Assembly (NCBI GenBank): GCA_964023205.1
Contig: OZ026838.1
Span: 27,183,843 to 27,247,842, forward strand
DNA length: 64,000 nucleotides
Origin: Lutraria lutraria
Taxonomy: Eukaryota > Mollusca > Bivalvia > Venerida > Mactridae
Reading direction: 5' to 3'
Shown here: piece by piece, positions 1-14,200 of the stretch
How the letters are laid out: each line of letters starts with the position of its first letter
How positions within the stretch are numbered: position 1 is the stretch's first letter
Translations under genes and position numbers: made by a program
The notes under the pieces: model-generated
Database searches by the model: none
Told to the model about the DNA's origin: nothing
Seen by the model: only the letters and a program-made list of their open reading frames with translations

Positions 1-939
1 AAATTAAGTTAAGACTTACTAAATACATTCAAACTTTTCAGACGGCAATACGAGTAAACCTCTAAAGTGTCATACGTGTATATCTGGATATAATGCTTCC
101 GTCGACTTGGAATCCGATGTACAGTTTGTGAAGCAAACGCGAAAACAATCGAGTTATTATGTACTGTGCATTTGTTTAGAAGACATTGGCGGTACGCATG
201 GGCTGTAACCATTTGCTTGATGTTACCAATTTTAAATTTAACAATCGAGACGTAATTAAGTATAACTGTCATCGTGAATTGTTGTGACTTGTCCAATTTT
301 TTCACATTAAAGACGACGATGTCAAGGTAATTGGGAATCGAATAAAGTATATTATTATGATACGCTAAAGATTTTCTTAATTATTCGCCGTGCAAAATAC
401 TGCCATAGAATATAATTATTCCTTAATAACTAGCATCAGAATAATTTTCGCAAGTTTGGCAGCTATTTATTAAACAAGACATTCTTCGAAAATAAAAGCA
501 TCGTGAACAATCGTAAACACCTGTTTTTTTAACATTATGTGTGACTTAATTACAATTCAGAAGACTGACTTCCATACTAAAAAAAACTTCGAAGTCTCGT
601 CTTCTAGACGTTGTGCAAGTCGTTTGTATCTGATGACGTCACGACTTTTTGGCGTTGATTGGAGCATAACTGTAAGAGTGTCGTATTTTTTGCAATTAAA
701 ATGTCGTCATGAAATATTTATGGTGATTACAACGCTAGTAGAAATAGAATCAGATAATTCTTTCATAGGTTGAACTAACCTTGTTTTACTTCGCCAACAA
801 AGCACGTTAGACTGATGAACGCGCATTCTTAGGATTGTTAGTAAGACTAAGGGTATCTGCAGTTACATTTATTTAATATTTATTTATCTCTTGTTTAACG
901 GTCAATTGGACAGCTATGGTGATTTCAGAACCGCCTTAG

Positions 940-1192
940 AGAGAGAGGGGGAGATTAGAAACAGGGGAACCAGGCATTTATATCCCTACCATTATCGAAC
1001 AGTTTATCCTGGTTCTTTATTGTGCTGTTTCCTCTGATTTCTTAACACAGTACATGGCTCGGTAGTTGGGATGGGGACACAGAAAAAAGCGTCCCTTTGA
1101 AATTCGAAAGGCGGAGACGAGAATCGAACCAACGACCTTTCGTTTAGTAGTCCAAAGCATTACAACTCGACCATCGATCACCCCTCTGCAGT
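940..1192 (-). mobile_element. tRNA-derived SINE copy (family A)
   Basis: Reverse-complement match to 42925-43165. The tRNA head is at the right end: A-box-like GGTCGATGGTCGAGTTGTAA and B box GGTTCGATTCTCG on the minus strand, followed by a shared body (GTGTCCCC, ATATAAATGCCTGG). It ends near a GA-rich run. It lies in the PXDN intron left of exon 2211-2282. Confidence 0.7.
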
Positions 1193-1690
1193 TTTTATTA
1201 ATTTCTGCTACCCAAAAAAATCGTTCTCAGTTCAAGGTTTACTTTTTCAGAAGCAATTTATAAATAAAAACTTTTTTTTAAAAAACATACTAATTTACCG
1301 ACTGTTAAAAATTTGGATCATGTAACCGTGTAGCAACATTATTTTAACGATGGCCTAAGATTTTTTTGTTTCCGGATATAATCTTGTACATGTACATGCA
1401 GTGATAATTCTGCTGAATGTATGGAACACGTGTTAACAATACCTGCATTTGCAAGACGTTTGTTTTTAGGCATTCGGAACAATTAAAAACGAATTACAAA
1501 TAATTCAGAGGAAGTAATTAAATTCAGAGATGATATTGAAACATCCTGTTTAATGAGTAAGTAAGTAAACGTGGCAAAACATGAATAGAAACAAAGAAAT
1601 TAATAAACACGCTATTACCTTGGCAGTATGACTGACTTTCGGAACATTTTACAGAAAACGGTCTTAACAGGGGGGGGGGGGGCTGGCTTA

Positions 1691-2039
1691 CTTAAAGGCC
1701 CACAATGATTTTGGATTTAGGAAAACAGAACAATAGATAAAAGGATAGTAAAATATAGGAAATATATTGTATTTGCTCTAAAACAATATCCGCATAATGC
1801 CTTTTTTTAACCATATCTCGTAAAAACGTTGTCAGATGCCCTTTTCTTATTTTTTGCAATACATGTATCATTGCAAAAAAAAAACGTGCTACATTTCTTT
1901 ATGTACGTTGTGATTAAAAAAAGAAAATTTCGGAATGTTTTTATTGCAAGTAAAAGTCAGTTTCACTGATAAGACATCCGTCTAGGTAAAATAAGACCTA
2001 CTTTAATTTTAACATACAAAAGCTTAATGGGGTTTTAAC
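1691..2039 (+). mobile_element. MITE family 3 copy (about 349 bp)
   Basis: Starts CTTAAAGGCCCA and ends in an inverted form AAAAGCTTAATGGGGTTTTAA. The interior (AACAATAGATAAAA, TTGCTCTAAAACAA, TCTTATTTTTTGCAAT, GGTAAAATAAGACCTACTTT) matches the reverse complement of 21965-22303 almost throughout. No coding capacity. In PXDN intron. Confidence 0.75.
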
Positions 2040-2210
2040 CAAGTTGAAATAGAATGGGGAATTTTAGTATAAAAAGAAGTTGTCGTTATAATGGGAGATA
2101 TTTTAGTATTAAGTGAAAGTTTACTGTACAACATTGAAAGATTAAATCGATTTTAAGTAGCAATTATTTCAAGTTAGCAATTCCAAAATCACCAATTTTA
2201 ATATACTTAC

Positions 2211-2282
2211 AGTCTCTTCAGTTTCTGATTGTGTGTAAATAGGCCAGGTGGTAACTTCTCCAATTCATTACCATGCAAAAAT
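2211..2282 (-). CDS. PXDN: PXDN LRR exon 4 (72 nt)
   Basis: Acceptor TGTTTCAG, donor GTAAGTATA, 72 nt, phase 2 on both sides. It encodes FLHGNELEKLPPGLF then THNQKLKR. By position and the FLH opening it looks like the last LRR before the C-terminal cap. No LRRCT exon can be read in 1-2210, so the gene continues past the left edge. Confidence 0.83.
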
Positions 2283-5200
2283 CTGAAACAATCAAACAAG
2301 TAATGAAGATAAAGGTAATAAAGTAAGGTATTGAAGAGAAAAGCGAAGAGTCGCACTTGCTGACCTAGTATCACTTGATTTTTAGACAGGTTCACAATTG
2401 TCAGAAGAAGCCTTTAAGAATAATATTCCATTGTTTTAAGTGATGGGCAATAAAATTCAGACATGATTCGTTTAACTGGGATTATGTTTGTTGTATCGCC
2501 TCGAGCAATTGTTCAAGCGGTCATTACTTCGTTGTTTTCAGATTTCAATTTAAAATTCAAGTGAGTTTCAAATTTGTAGATAAATATGATTTTCAGGATC
2601 TTTCATTGTCTTCTCTATAAATTTGAAGTTTCGAAGACTTGCGCAATATTCGCTTCCATTTCATGTCCTATCATTGCATACTTTCCGATGAAAGCGCCCA
2701 AGGATGAAGAAAGCGCGACGCAAACTATGGTGTTCCATTGGCGGCTATAGTGTTCTGGTATTGTCATCTCTTTTGCTACTACGAAGGATATGCACTACAG
2801 AATGCTTCAGATTTGTATTAACTAAGATTACTGATTGACTAATCGGAACCTTCTTTATGAAGATACCCCTCCTTAATGCTATACTTTGATTTATCAACCG
2901 ATTATACACCGACTGCGCCAAAGTTGTATTAAAGATCATATCATTATTAACAATATCTACCAAGCTTCAAAGACGATATGCATCATTACAAATATAATTG
3001 TTGGTCGTACATTTTAGCCATCAATACGCACTACGTATATTAAGTAAATGTATAGTTAAAAGGTAGCTTTTCAACAGGTGGTCGCTATAGACAGATGTGA
3101 TCGTGATAAAGATTATTTGACCAGATTCCCAGCTAATCGAATTACAGATCTATACCACTCGCAGTTAGTTACTAGAGTCAAGAACCTGACAACTACATAT
3201 TTCAATGTGATTAAAGAAGATTTGTGACAGTATTCTAAATAGAATTAGACATATTTCATCCGTACGTTACATTAAAGAGGATATTATAATGACAATACGC
3301 CGCTTCACATCCTACGGGGGGCTTTCAGTAGACCAAAAGCAATCCCCTTACAGTAATACATTACCCAGCAGGTGTTTGTGGTGTAAATAAAAAGTTAGAC
3401 GGTTTAAATTATATTATATCCAAAAAAAAAGAAACAGACTGAACTAGGTAAGATTTTAATTTAACTTTTGCTGTACATTCTTACGTATCAAATTTACAGG
3501 AAAAAACACAGAAGGGAGATTTCGGATCAAAAAGGAAAACGTTCTGATAAAATTTGAATCATGTGTGCATAATATGTTAATTCGGCAATGCTTTTGTTGA
3601 AATAACAGAAAAGGCAATAGGTTGACACCTAAATACGACCGGATATAAACATACAACAAATACACTGACGTTCTCGCTATCTAAAGCCTTTAAACAAATA
3701 TGCATTCATTTAAATAACAAACAAGCAATCTATTTAAACAAGATGTCTTTTAAACACACAATGACCCCTCAGGGTGGCCTTGACCTTTAACCTACTAACC
3801 TGAAAATGCACAGGTCCTGTAGAGGTTGTCACGAGGAACCAACATATGAAGTTTGGTAATTGTAATCGGAAGTGTATTGCCTTTCTTTACAAGGTTAAAG
3901 TTTGGTACAAACAACCGCTTCGTAAAAAAACGTAGCGACAAGACCTTAAACATGACAATCTGAAAAAATATCACTGCTGACACCATCGTACCTGTCTGTA
4001 ACGACAGCCTGTGGTGAATTGATAAAATCTTTATTGGAAGAGGTCTTCATTCAGAGGTCAAAGAATGAAAATATGGCGATTAAAGCCGGGCGGTCTGTCA
4101 TCACATAAGTATGATGTTCAGCGAAATTTCCCCTAAAAATATTATATACTTACAGTTGTTCAAGTTTGTGTAAATGTCGAAATGCATTTGGCTGGATTTC
4201 ACGTATTTTATTCTTGTACAAATATCTGAAAAATATAATCAGAGATCGTAATGATTTACTGTTTTTGGGCGAGGTCAACATTCAATGGATCGAGTTAAAT
4301 GGCAGTACTTATCTTATAAAACCACCTGACGAGTGATGACTTTACTATCAGTTTTATGACCCCGTGTAATATAACTCAACAAAACATATGTCAAATTATC
4401 ATAAACAGCAGAGATAAGTATAAGTTTATTCAATAAAAATGCAATTTGAAAAACTTGCTATCGAACATTTATACTGTCGAAAGAGTAATTTCAGCTGGAA
4501 GGCTTTTTTTCGAGGAAAAAAATGCACCAGTTTGAATACATGTAAGTGCATGCAACAGCTGATTTATGTTCTGGGTTCAAATTATTTTACGACGCAGTTC
4601 TGTAGTATCTCTTTGTCCTCGCTTACGTAATATGCTCTACTAACATCTTAATCACCACCGTTACCACGTTCTAAGTCTATCCTGTCTGACTATAATGACT
4701 GAATAATAATTTGGCGCTCTACCAAAGTCAGGAAAATCTGACATAATAAAGAATATATTCCTCCTATGATTGCCCAACTTAATTACTTGTTCCATTGTGA
4801 AAGCAGAAAACCTCGTTATTATAGCAACACTCAGAAACACATAATTCGGCGTAAAAGCAAAAAACCAGACAAGTATGATCATTGGAAACGCTTTTTTGCA
4901 ATAAAACGCGTTAAATTTTGAGATAACTTAGTTAATACTTGATGAGTTAATAAAAGGGATTGGTACTAGATTTCAGATTGCCAACAGAAAATCAGAAAAC
5001 TGACAACGTATATAAAAGTTACTTTACGAGCACAGTGTCATTCACAATGGTTAACCGTGATGATTTTATAGCACTATATGAAAAACAGCTTGATCAAAAC
5101 TTGACATCTAACTTTTTATCTACAGTATCTGGATACTTTAATACGAGCTTTTTATGATAAAAACAACATACAAATCCAACACCTTAGTTCCATCGTTTTG

Positions 5201-8200
5201 GAAATTTACAATCAAACACAGGAGGATTCTAAATTGTTCGCGTTTACAAACATTCATTTGACTTAAATACTCAGACTTAAGATGCATCGAAATAAATGGT
5301 CGCGATTTGTATCAATTTGTTAAGTGAATGGAAACTATGATAATTATACCTTCATAATAGTAATTAATAAAAAAAAAATATGAATAAAATAAAAAAAGGA
5401 ATAAAAATAAAGAATGCACAAATATAAAAAAATTAATTATATAGAAAAATAAGTAAAAAATAAAATAATAAAGTATAAACTTAATAATTATTATATACTT
5501 ACAATGATCTCAATTCTCTCAGCTCTGTAAAATCATTGTTTTCAATGACTTCAATCTCATTATTGTTCAACAACCTGAAATAGAAATAAAAATATTCAGT
5601 ACATGCTTATATCAATGTCATTTCTAGTATTAAAATTTTTAGAGCATGCTTATGTCATTTCTAGTTGTAAAATATTCAGTGCTTTGCTTATAGCAATGTC
5701 ATTTCTAGTCGTAGGATATTCCGTGCATGCTTATAGAATGTCATTTCGAGTTGTAAATTATTCAGTGTTTTTCTTATAGTAATGTCATTTTTAGTCGTGG
5801 GATATTCAGTGCATGCTTATAGAATGTCATTTCTAGTTGTGATGCATTATGCGTATGTCATAGCTTTTGTTTTTGTCAACTGACAGCCGGGATCATGGAC
5901 AATCAACTGCAATATCGCACACGAAGCAACATTAACATAAAGTCAAACGGGGCATAATTGATTTAGCGATATTCGTGAATGTTAAGATACTGATATATAT
6001 GACATGGCATTGCATGAAGCCTTTGCATATAGAACAAGGGATACTAAGGAATTAGATGTTCGCCGAGATTTTATCTTGATTATGTCTTGGACCATAGTAC
6101 ACCAAGGCCCCGTAGGGAGCAATTTCAGATTTGGGAGGGGGTAGTTTAAGTGTTTGTCTGACAATGGAGAGGTTAGAATAAGTTTAATTACCATTACATC
6201 CGGATACATTATTTTGGGGGCTAAGCCCCTCCCCACTAGCCCTCCCCCGGATCCTACGACCCTGACAACATTTAAGGGACAAGTCGCAGATTGACGTTGT
6301 TAAGTTTGTGCACTAAAGCAACGTGTTTTGAGTCTTGTACAAAAATTGAGTAAGATTTTTATCCTGCAGGTCACTCCTCAAATGAGGAGTTCAGAATATA
6401 TACAAAGACGCCTCAGAATATATTAATATCTTGACTACTCCTACTTTGTCATTAACAACAACTCGGTGGGACACGCCAATGAATTTGATTAAGAATGACT
6501 AATATATCGCATTACGGTATTTCATTTTGAAGTGCCCTTGTCATTACAATGCCAGTCTTGAGAACGATTTATTAGAACATGCACCTAGGTCGTGCATTGT
6601 CAAGCTATCTTGTAATTTATAAACAAACCACGTGACTTAATATAAACAAACACAATTTACGCTTTGATATTAAAAACAATCTTTATTGCGTTAATAAAAT
6701 CAGTATGTTACAATAATTGCTTTGTCATCGCGCCTATGGATAATTTATGGTGATGTGCACGGGACGAACGGTACGTTTGCAATTTAGCGCATTCCAAAAG
6801 CAACCCATTTGACCTCCAAATGCGAAATATTCCCGTGACCTTTATCAACATTCCAGACAACTTCCCAACAATGCTTATTATAAAGATAACTCCATATTAG
6901 AGCATTCGTTTAATTTTCATAGGATCAATAAAAGGTTTAGATTATAAATATAGTTCAACTGCCATGTCTGGGTGATATTATTCAAGCTTCAAGTTTATAA
7001 TAAAAACCACTCGTTTACCCCAAAGCCCATAATTATTCTAGCCGCGTACGCATGAATTAATAATGTATCACTTTTATGAACCCAAAATATAACTGTGATC
7101 TTTAAGTGCATTATTCATCCAAAACATGACACGACAATCATAATATAAAAATGCACGGAGAAAAAATACAAGTCGTGTCTACATATTTAAATAAAAAATA
7201 CATGTTTGTTTATAAAGAAAGGTTTGGCATGCTGCCAAATGCACCAAGAAATGCCATAATGCTAATATGAAAATACCTTCACGTATTTAGGATCATATTA
7301 ATTATGTAGACCAATGAGTTCATAAATAAATATGTAAACAAAGCAAGAATTTATTTCTTTCAACGGTTCAAATGACGTTATTGCTTCTTGCGGTGTGAAA
7401 ATGAAACCGCAGATTTTGGTGCGAAAAAAAATTGAATTGGCACAAAGGAATCGCACAAACATATGATATTATACTTTTCAGGGGATTAACGTTAATTACA
7501 CGATTGAACTAGATTTATAGTTGTTTTGGTACGTATTGAGTGCTGATCTGCCACAACACTTTAGATAGTTCGCAGTTGTTTGTGTGTTGTAATGTTATTT
7601 GCACTCGATGTTTTAGAGGAGTACTTTGCTAACGACCATTCCTGAAACCTCATTAACGCAAGTATCTTTTGAATAGAACAGCATCATATCAACAACTGGC
7701 AAAGAACGGACCGTATTTTACTTGCGTAAAAGCAAAATTTACTAGATACAAAACATTATACATTATTCCACATCAGTTTGGCGTTTCATTAAATGCATTG
7801 TAGATCAATACCTACATGTATTTGGTAGATTTTTCAATACTAACATTTCATATACTTTGTTCGAAGGATTTGAGGGCATATTATAAGGAAATTATTACAT
7901 CGCGTGTTTGTTATGAGACATGATACGACATTCAGTGACATAAATGTGTAAAATGACAAGCTATATAGTCCTACCACCAGCCTTACAGCTCTTAGCGGTA
8001 TGCTCCTTTTAAACACTTTGGAGTGTGGCGCCCGTAATCAACTAGCGCCTCTTCCACCAGACGCAAAAGCTGTATCAGAGAGCAATCAAGTAATATTCGT
8101 TAACGGAAAACAACTTTATTGGCTGGCTGACGATCGATTTTTATTGGCACAATTTATTTTAGCCTATCTTCAGATATAACTTTGTTATAATAAGAAAGAA

Positions 8201-11200
8201 ATTATTGTTTGCTGCAATGCTGTACACAAATGTTGTTACCTGTGTTATTGTTGGTGCATCAAAGGTTAATTGAGCTACTTACAGTGTATCCAATCTTTGT
8301 AGATTCCTAAAGGCACTGCTTGGAATGTCTTTTATCACGTTAAATCGAAGATCTCTGAAAATACACAAGAGAAAATTCCGTTAGACAACAGTACAAGTAG
8401 TTAGGTAGATAGGTTTAATTTCGTATGCAATACAGTGGGAACTTTATTATCTGATCCTCCCTAATTCTGAATCACCCAAATTTTATTTACTTTTTATCGT
8501 AAGTTAAGGATAAATTTTGTCCAGTTCTGCATTTTAAATATAAACTTCCTTCTTATTAAGACTTGTCAGGAGAACACGAAAATTCTGGTTCAGACGGATA
8601 TCTGGATTAGAAAGGTTCCGTTGTATATACTGTACATTGTACTGTTAATTGGCCAACACTTTTAATATAATTAATGAAAACATTTTTTTCTTGCATTTTT
8701 CTTGCATACTATTTGAATAGTTAATGAATAGTTCATGAATAATTGATAGCTATTTGACAGAGTAAATAATAAACACTGAGTGTCTGCCTTGAATTGAAAA
8801 TAATAGCATTTGTTAGATATTGGCAGTAGAATTCCAATGTGTATAAGAAGGGCTGTTGGATGAGAACATTTAGAAGTATATATATGTTTATTTAAGTAAT
8901 ACACGGTAAATTATAGAATAACACTTCTGGTGATTGGGTGCTATGTTTTATAATATTGATTCCAGATAAGATCACAAGGTGGGAAGTATTAACACTTGTC
9001 TTCAACTTTACTATATTTGCGCTTCCATTAGATGAAATATCAGTTTAAAAAATGGGATATCACTTGTAATATTTTACACCGTAATAACAGTAACACTTTG
9101 TGACTAACCCTCGTTAGGTCCATAATATAATAATTCCATATGGAATCGTTATAAAATCTGATTGCGACATCATACATTTAACAAATCTAATCAATTTATC
9201 AGGAAGGACCAAACTTAATTCAAGCTGAGAATACTTAGTATTTTACTAAGTGTAATATTCACCCAAATATTCAACGGAAAGAAGGAAAGTGGCATAATAT
9301 ACTCATTACGTCTGTTAGCAGGAATCTGACGTTAGAACGATCTGACATTGACAAACACTATTATCTCAGATATACAAACTGTCTGTAGAATCACATGGTG
9401 TGGAATTCTCATTGACAGAAGAATAAATTGTTTTGACAGTTGTCTCGACCGTATTTACAAGATATAACAAACGTAACACATCAAAACGCCAGAGAAAATC
9501 ACTGTAAAAATGACAAATGCATCATCAGTGGAACATTCGAATTCATTTTCCTTCGGTAAGCGGAATAACAAAGTTGCACATAAAAACTGTGCTAAGTTTT
9601 ACACTTTGAGACAACCAAAAAAAACAGCATGGCTTGTTCATTGAGATCTAGATACATTGTGTATTATACAAAATGTACGAACAAGAATTCTAAAAGTAGT
9701 AATTCTTTATAAATGATTTGCTATCAGGATTTTGTGGATTCAGTTTGGAAATATAATATCTATAACGCTTATAAATATGATAAACAAATTGTTTAAGTCA
9801 GTAGTATAATTATAAAAGTATACAAAGCCAGATGGGCTTATCAGTTTTGTAAATATATATATAAATGTATATAAATCTTGATTTAACATGATGTACAATT
9901 ATGCTCGTAGAATTATATAGGTATTACTTGGGAGAGTAAACAATGTAGAGAAATGTTTCATAATTATAATGCAGTATGAACATCTTACAAGTGGAGTGTA
10001 TGAATAGCCTTTGTTTAACACTTTCCAACTACAGTACAACCTCTCTGGATCAACAACTTCCCTTTAACACCAGCATGAATTTTCCCACTGCATGATTTTA
10101 ACCATTACATTTAACCTCCCTAAANNNNNNNNNNNNNNNNNNNNNNNNNNNNNNNNNNNNNNNNNNNNNNNNNNNNNNNNNNNNNNNNNNNNNNNNNNNN
10201 NNNNNNNNNNNNNNNNNNNNNNNNNNNNNNNNNNNNNNNNNNNNNNNNNNNNNNNNNNNNNNNNNNNNNNNNNNNNNNNNNNNNNNNNNNNNNNNNNNNN
10301 NNNNNNNNNNNNNNNNNNNNNNNNTAAGACCATCTTCATATTCGACACGCAGTGCCCAGTTCGCGAAAATGATTGTAGCAGATTTGTATATATGATTTTA
10401 ATGAGGCTGCCTTTTCGGGAATTGCGTTTAGAAGATGATCAGACGGTTTTTTTTCAGTATATTAACTCTGCTTAAAACTCTAATTACGTTATCACTATGA
10501 ATACTTGCACTCATATGACTATTTTATGACTAGCTAGCAAGATATGAATATTCAATTTGTAATTAAGATTACTTAGCTATCATCTTTGATTCACGTACTC
10601 CAGTACTTGACTTTAGTGCTATAAGCCATACTTCAGCTGTTTCATATCAAACCAAGTTATCCGGTGACGTAAACTATACATTGATACATTTTTTTAGTTC
10701 ACGAAAGAATTAGGTTTTTTTATTTTTTTAAGATCAAAGACACCTGGTTCCCCTCCCCAAAAAATCCAGCAAGTATTAAAAGCTAAATGCATAAGGAATT
10801 TCTACCCTCTATGTTAGGAAACATCAGTATTATACATTAAATACAAGAGGGGTGTATACTGAAAATTATAAAGCCTAAAATAGCTTAATGTACTCAAGTG
10901 AGTATAGCAATAAAGAACTTAAGGACCAGCCCATAATGCCGAAATCCGACATGTCTTATGAAATGCATATTATTCTCTAGACCCCATGTAGTCTCGCTTT
11001 AAAAACATGCTGAATATATGCACAGATTGTGCAAACCAAACATTTTTCAATTACATTTTATACCACAAGCTAAGGCGTGAAAATTTGGCCATTTCATCTC
11101 AACGGTCAATATTATTCGAGCAAATTTTGTATTATGTAATATAATTCGCTAAACTATACAAACAAGATGTTTTGAATTAAAAGAGGTAATAAATCATTTT

Positions 11201-14200
11201 GTCGTTCCGTGATAAAAAAATGACAAGTATTAAACAAGATATACAAGGCGTTGAATCAAATCTATCATGTTTCTTGAAAGCTTAATGCACAAACCAGGCA
11301 CTTTTAATAGGCGATGATTAGTAAAACACCGTTTTAATAAGTTGTTGTAAATGCGGGGAATAAATAAAATATTCAAGAAATTCGACCCCACTATTATGGA
11401 ATGTTTAACTGATTATGAAAATATTTAGTCTTAAGTATTCGGTATTAATCATAGGAAATGGTTTAATACAAACAGGGCACATTTTATAAAGAGACTTAAC
11501 GAACGTAACGGAATCACGTACCTAATTAAAGTACGGTTTTGACCTAATGACCCGAAAGTATGCGATACTCGTGTTTTTACCTACTTCAAACAATTGACAT
11601 ATACGTCAGATATTTCCAAATTATTGTATTAATCTTAAAGATGACAATCAGTCACCCCACCCTATGAAAGAACTTGGTGACATGGTGGGAAATAGTTGAA
11701 CCCTGGATTGACGATAATAGCCTCATGAGCATCATGTGATTGGAAATTTCGCAACGGAGATGATGAGTTCGAAATTGTGTGACTTAGATCAACTTAGGTT
11801 AAGTAGACCGATTATTTCGTTAAAAGACACGTCCGATATTTTATATACAGCCAGACTTGTGAACAAAGGTCACCCTTGGAAAAGACAAAACGGGGCCTTC
11901 ATTGACAGATACTGTTAGCCTTATTTGGTGCTCTTTTTGATAATCCATAACTGTCAAAAAATGATCTTTATTCACATGGTGGCCTTTATTTAGAAGTGAC
12001 TACAAACGCAGGTTTGACTGCAAATTGGATCATAACGATAAAAGCTAATGAACACTTAAAAAAAATACAAAATTAAATAGTTAATGCGTGTACGATGTAA
12101 AAGTACACGACTAATTTGGCAAAACTGAGATGGAAACGAAACTGAAACAGCTCTCGTTTAAATGTACTTTCATTATGAGAGAAGATGAAATAATGATCTT
12201 ATGATATTCGAACAAAGGAAAATGGAAACCACATAATTAATATGTATTTATAGTACATTACATGAACTTAATTAATAAATGTACTCATAATCTCATTTTC
12301 CGGGACGATTCAAGTGCATATCTTAGAAAATCAACTTTGCAACAATTGACGTTTCTTCTACTTATGTTTCAAAGAGTAAATAAATGAAACATGGTAGTTT
12401 AGACATGTCCATACAATCGAACGTGGTCCACTTTGTCACTCGTAGTAATATTTTTTAAGTGTTTGTACTTTAACCAACTTACGACGGGCGTTACTAGCGC
12501 ACGATCGTGGTGACAAAAATTGAAACCATTACTTCAGTGTTACATACAGTCAAACCTGTGAACAAAGGCCACCCTTGGGAAAGACCAAATATGGCCTTTA
12601 TTGACAGGTGGCCTTTATTAGGATGAAACTTTGTTCAAAATCATGAAACAAGATGGCCTTTGTTCACAGGTAGATCTTTATTCAGAGGTGGCTACTAACA
12701 CAGGTTGTCTGAACTTACATGAGCTAAATAATCTATCTATGGATTATATTGAATTATTTTATTCTTAATACTAATAAAAGAATGTGTAACACTTTAATCA
12801 AAGCACTTAATTGACATTTGATTATACAGTACTAATTATTCAAATGAAAGTATACGAAAATCATCCTGAAATAATTGTTGGCACTTCGATCATTTAAAAT
12901 CATTTCAACAAAAGGGGGTTTCATCTTACTCCTAAGGCCCTGATTGCGCAATATTCCTATCTTGGTTCCGACAAAACAACCAAAAGATGATTAGAAATAT
13001 CACAAAAATATGTCTTGACAACAACGTGTTTATATACAAATCTGCATAATTACGTTTTCATTTCACCGAGTTCGGTCAGCTGCCGGATACTGTTTTTTTG
13101 CGCTCTCTTACGAAAACATCTCATGTGGTCATGAATAAGTAGACTCATCTATGTTTTATTCAGTAGAATAATATAATACAGCCTTACAGCGTATATTCAT
13201 AGCTGAAGATATATAATCTCTTTTACATTCTGTAAGATCCGGGATTAAAACATTTAAGATTAATCTCAAAGCCCAACATTCAGTTTTATTATGTGTGACA
13301 TGCGTACGAGCTACCATGGCATAAAGTGCATTGTTACATACAGTCTAAACTGAGAGCAAAGGTCACGCTTGGAAAATACAGATCGTGGCCTTTATTGATA
13401 GGTGGCCTTTATTCGGATTTCATTTTGTTCTAAATAATCAGTGAAGGCCTTTTAAAAGAAAGGCCTTGATTCTCAGGGTGGCCTTTATTCGGGAATAAGG
13501 GCTAACACGGGTGTGGCTGTATAATTGATTACACAATAGCTTATTCGGTATGTATATGTGAAAGACGTACTTTGAATAATGAGTAGCGGGTAATAGCTTA
13601 TCACGTCTTAATTTCAACGAATCAATGAAACGTGCAGAGTAAGCCTTTATTATACAGTTTCTAAATGAACATGGTAGAGAAAATTAGGATCGCACATCAT
13701 TACAAGCACGAATAAATTATTTTATTTGTTATGGGGGTAGCAAAGGGCGTAAAACTATCGAAATATTAGAGAACTCTTCACTGAAGACGTATCAAACAGC
13801 CGCGTACATAAATGCATTATCTTATTTCACTAGAGATTCTTCTAACAAGTTTCCACCCTTTTCCAGTTTTTTACGTACACCTCGCTGTTGAAGAAATAAT
13901 TTACGGCAATAAAATATTTATCTTGCATTAAATCATGACATATGAAATTATAACAGGTTTACATGTCAGTCTAATGTCTATAAAATGATGCTCCGCATAA
14001 CTGCGTTAATTAGATGATGTATTAACTGCAAAAAAATGCGTTTTAAATGACAAATGATGATACACCGATTTTTTGACAGAGAAAATGTTAGTTAACAACA
14101 TAAATCTGCATAAAAGTCACTGATTCAGCAGTTTTCATAAACGTATTGCAGAATACAATAAATGTACATGTATACAATTAATTAATGATGTCTGACCCAA

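Larger units (their letters stand above)
1..2210. other. PXDN intron at the left edge
   Basis: Holds SINE family A (940-1192), a poly-G run and MITE family 3 (1691-2039). The minus-strand ORF 9-305 has no recognisable domain and I do not call it a gene. No LRRCT exon is seen. Confidence 0.6.
2283..8282. other. PXDN introns between the LRR exons
   Basis: The introns run 2283-4153, 4226-5502 and 5575-8282. Besides repeat family 6, the A-rich tract and the tandem repeat, I see only AT-rich unique sequence. The gap between the last two LRR exons was checked for a fifth 72-nt LRR exon and none was found. Confidence 0.6.

Noticed and set aside
9..305. Possible further PXDN exon at the left edge (ends near a GTAAGTC)
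   Set aside because: The frame shows no LRR or LRRCT pattern (no CDC, no NxL spacing).
8040..8090. Short stretch resembling part of the tRNA-like row at 18450-18485
   Set aside because: Match is brief and gapped; no B box follows.
10064..10475. ORFs on both strands across the N run
   Set aside because: Most residues are unknown; artefact of translating a gap.
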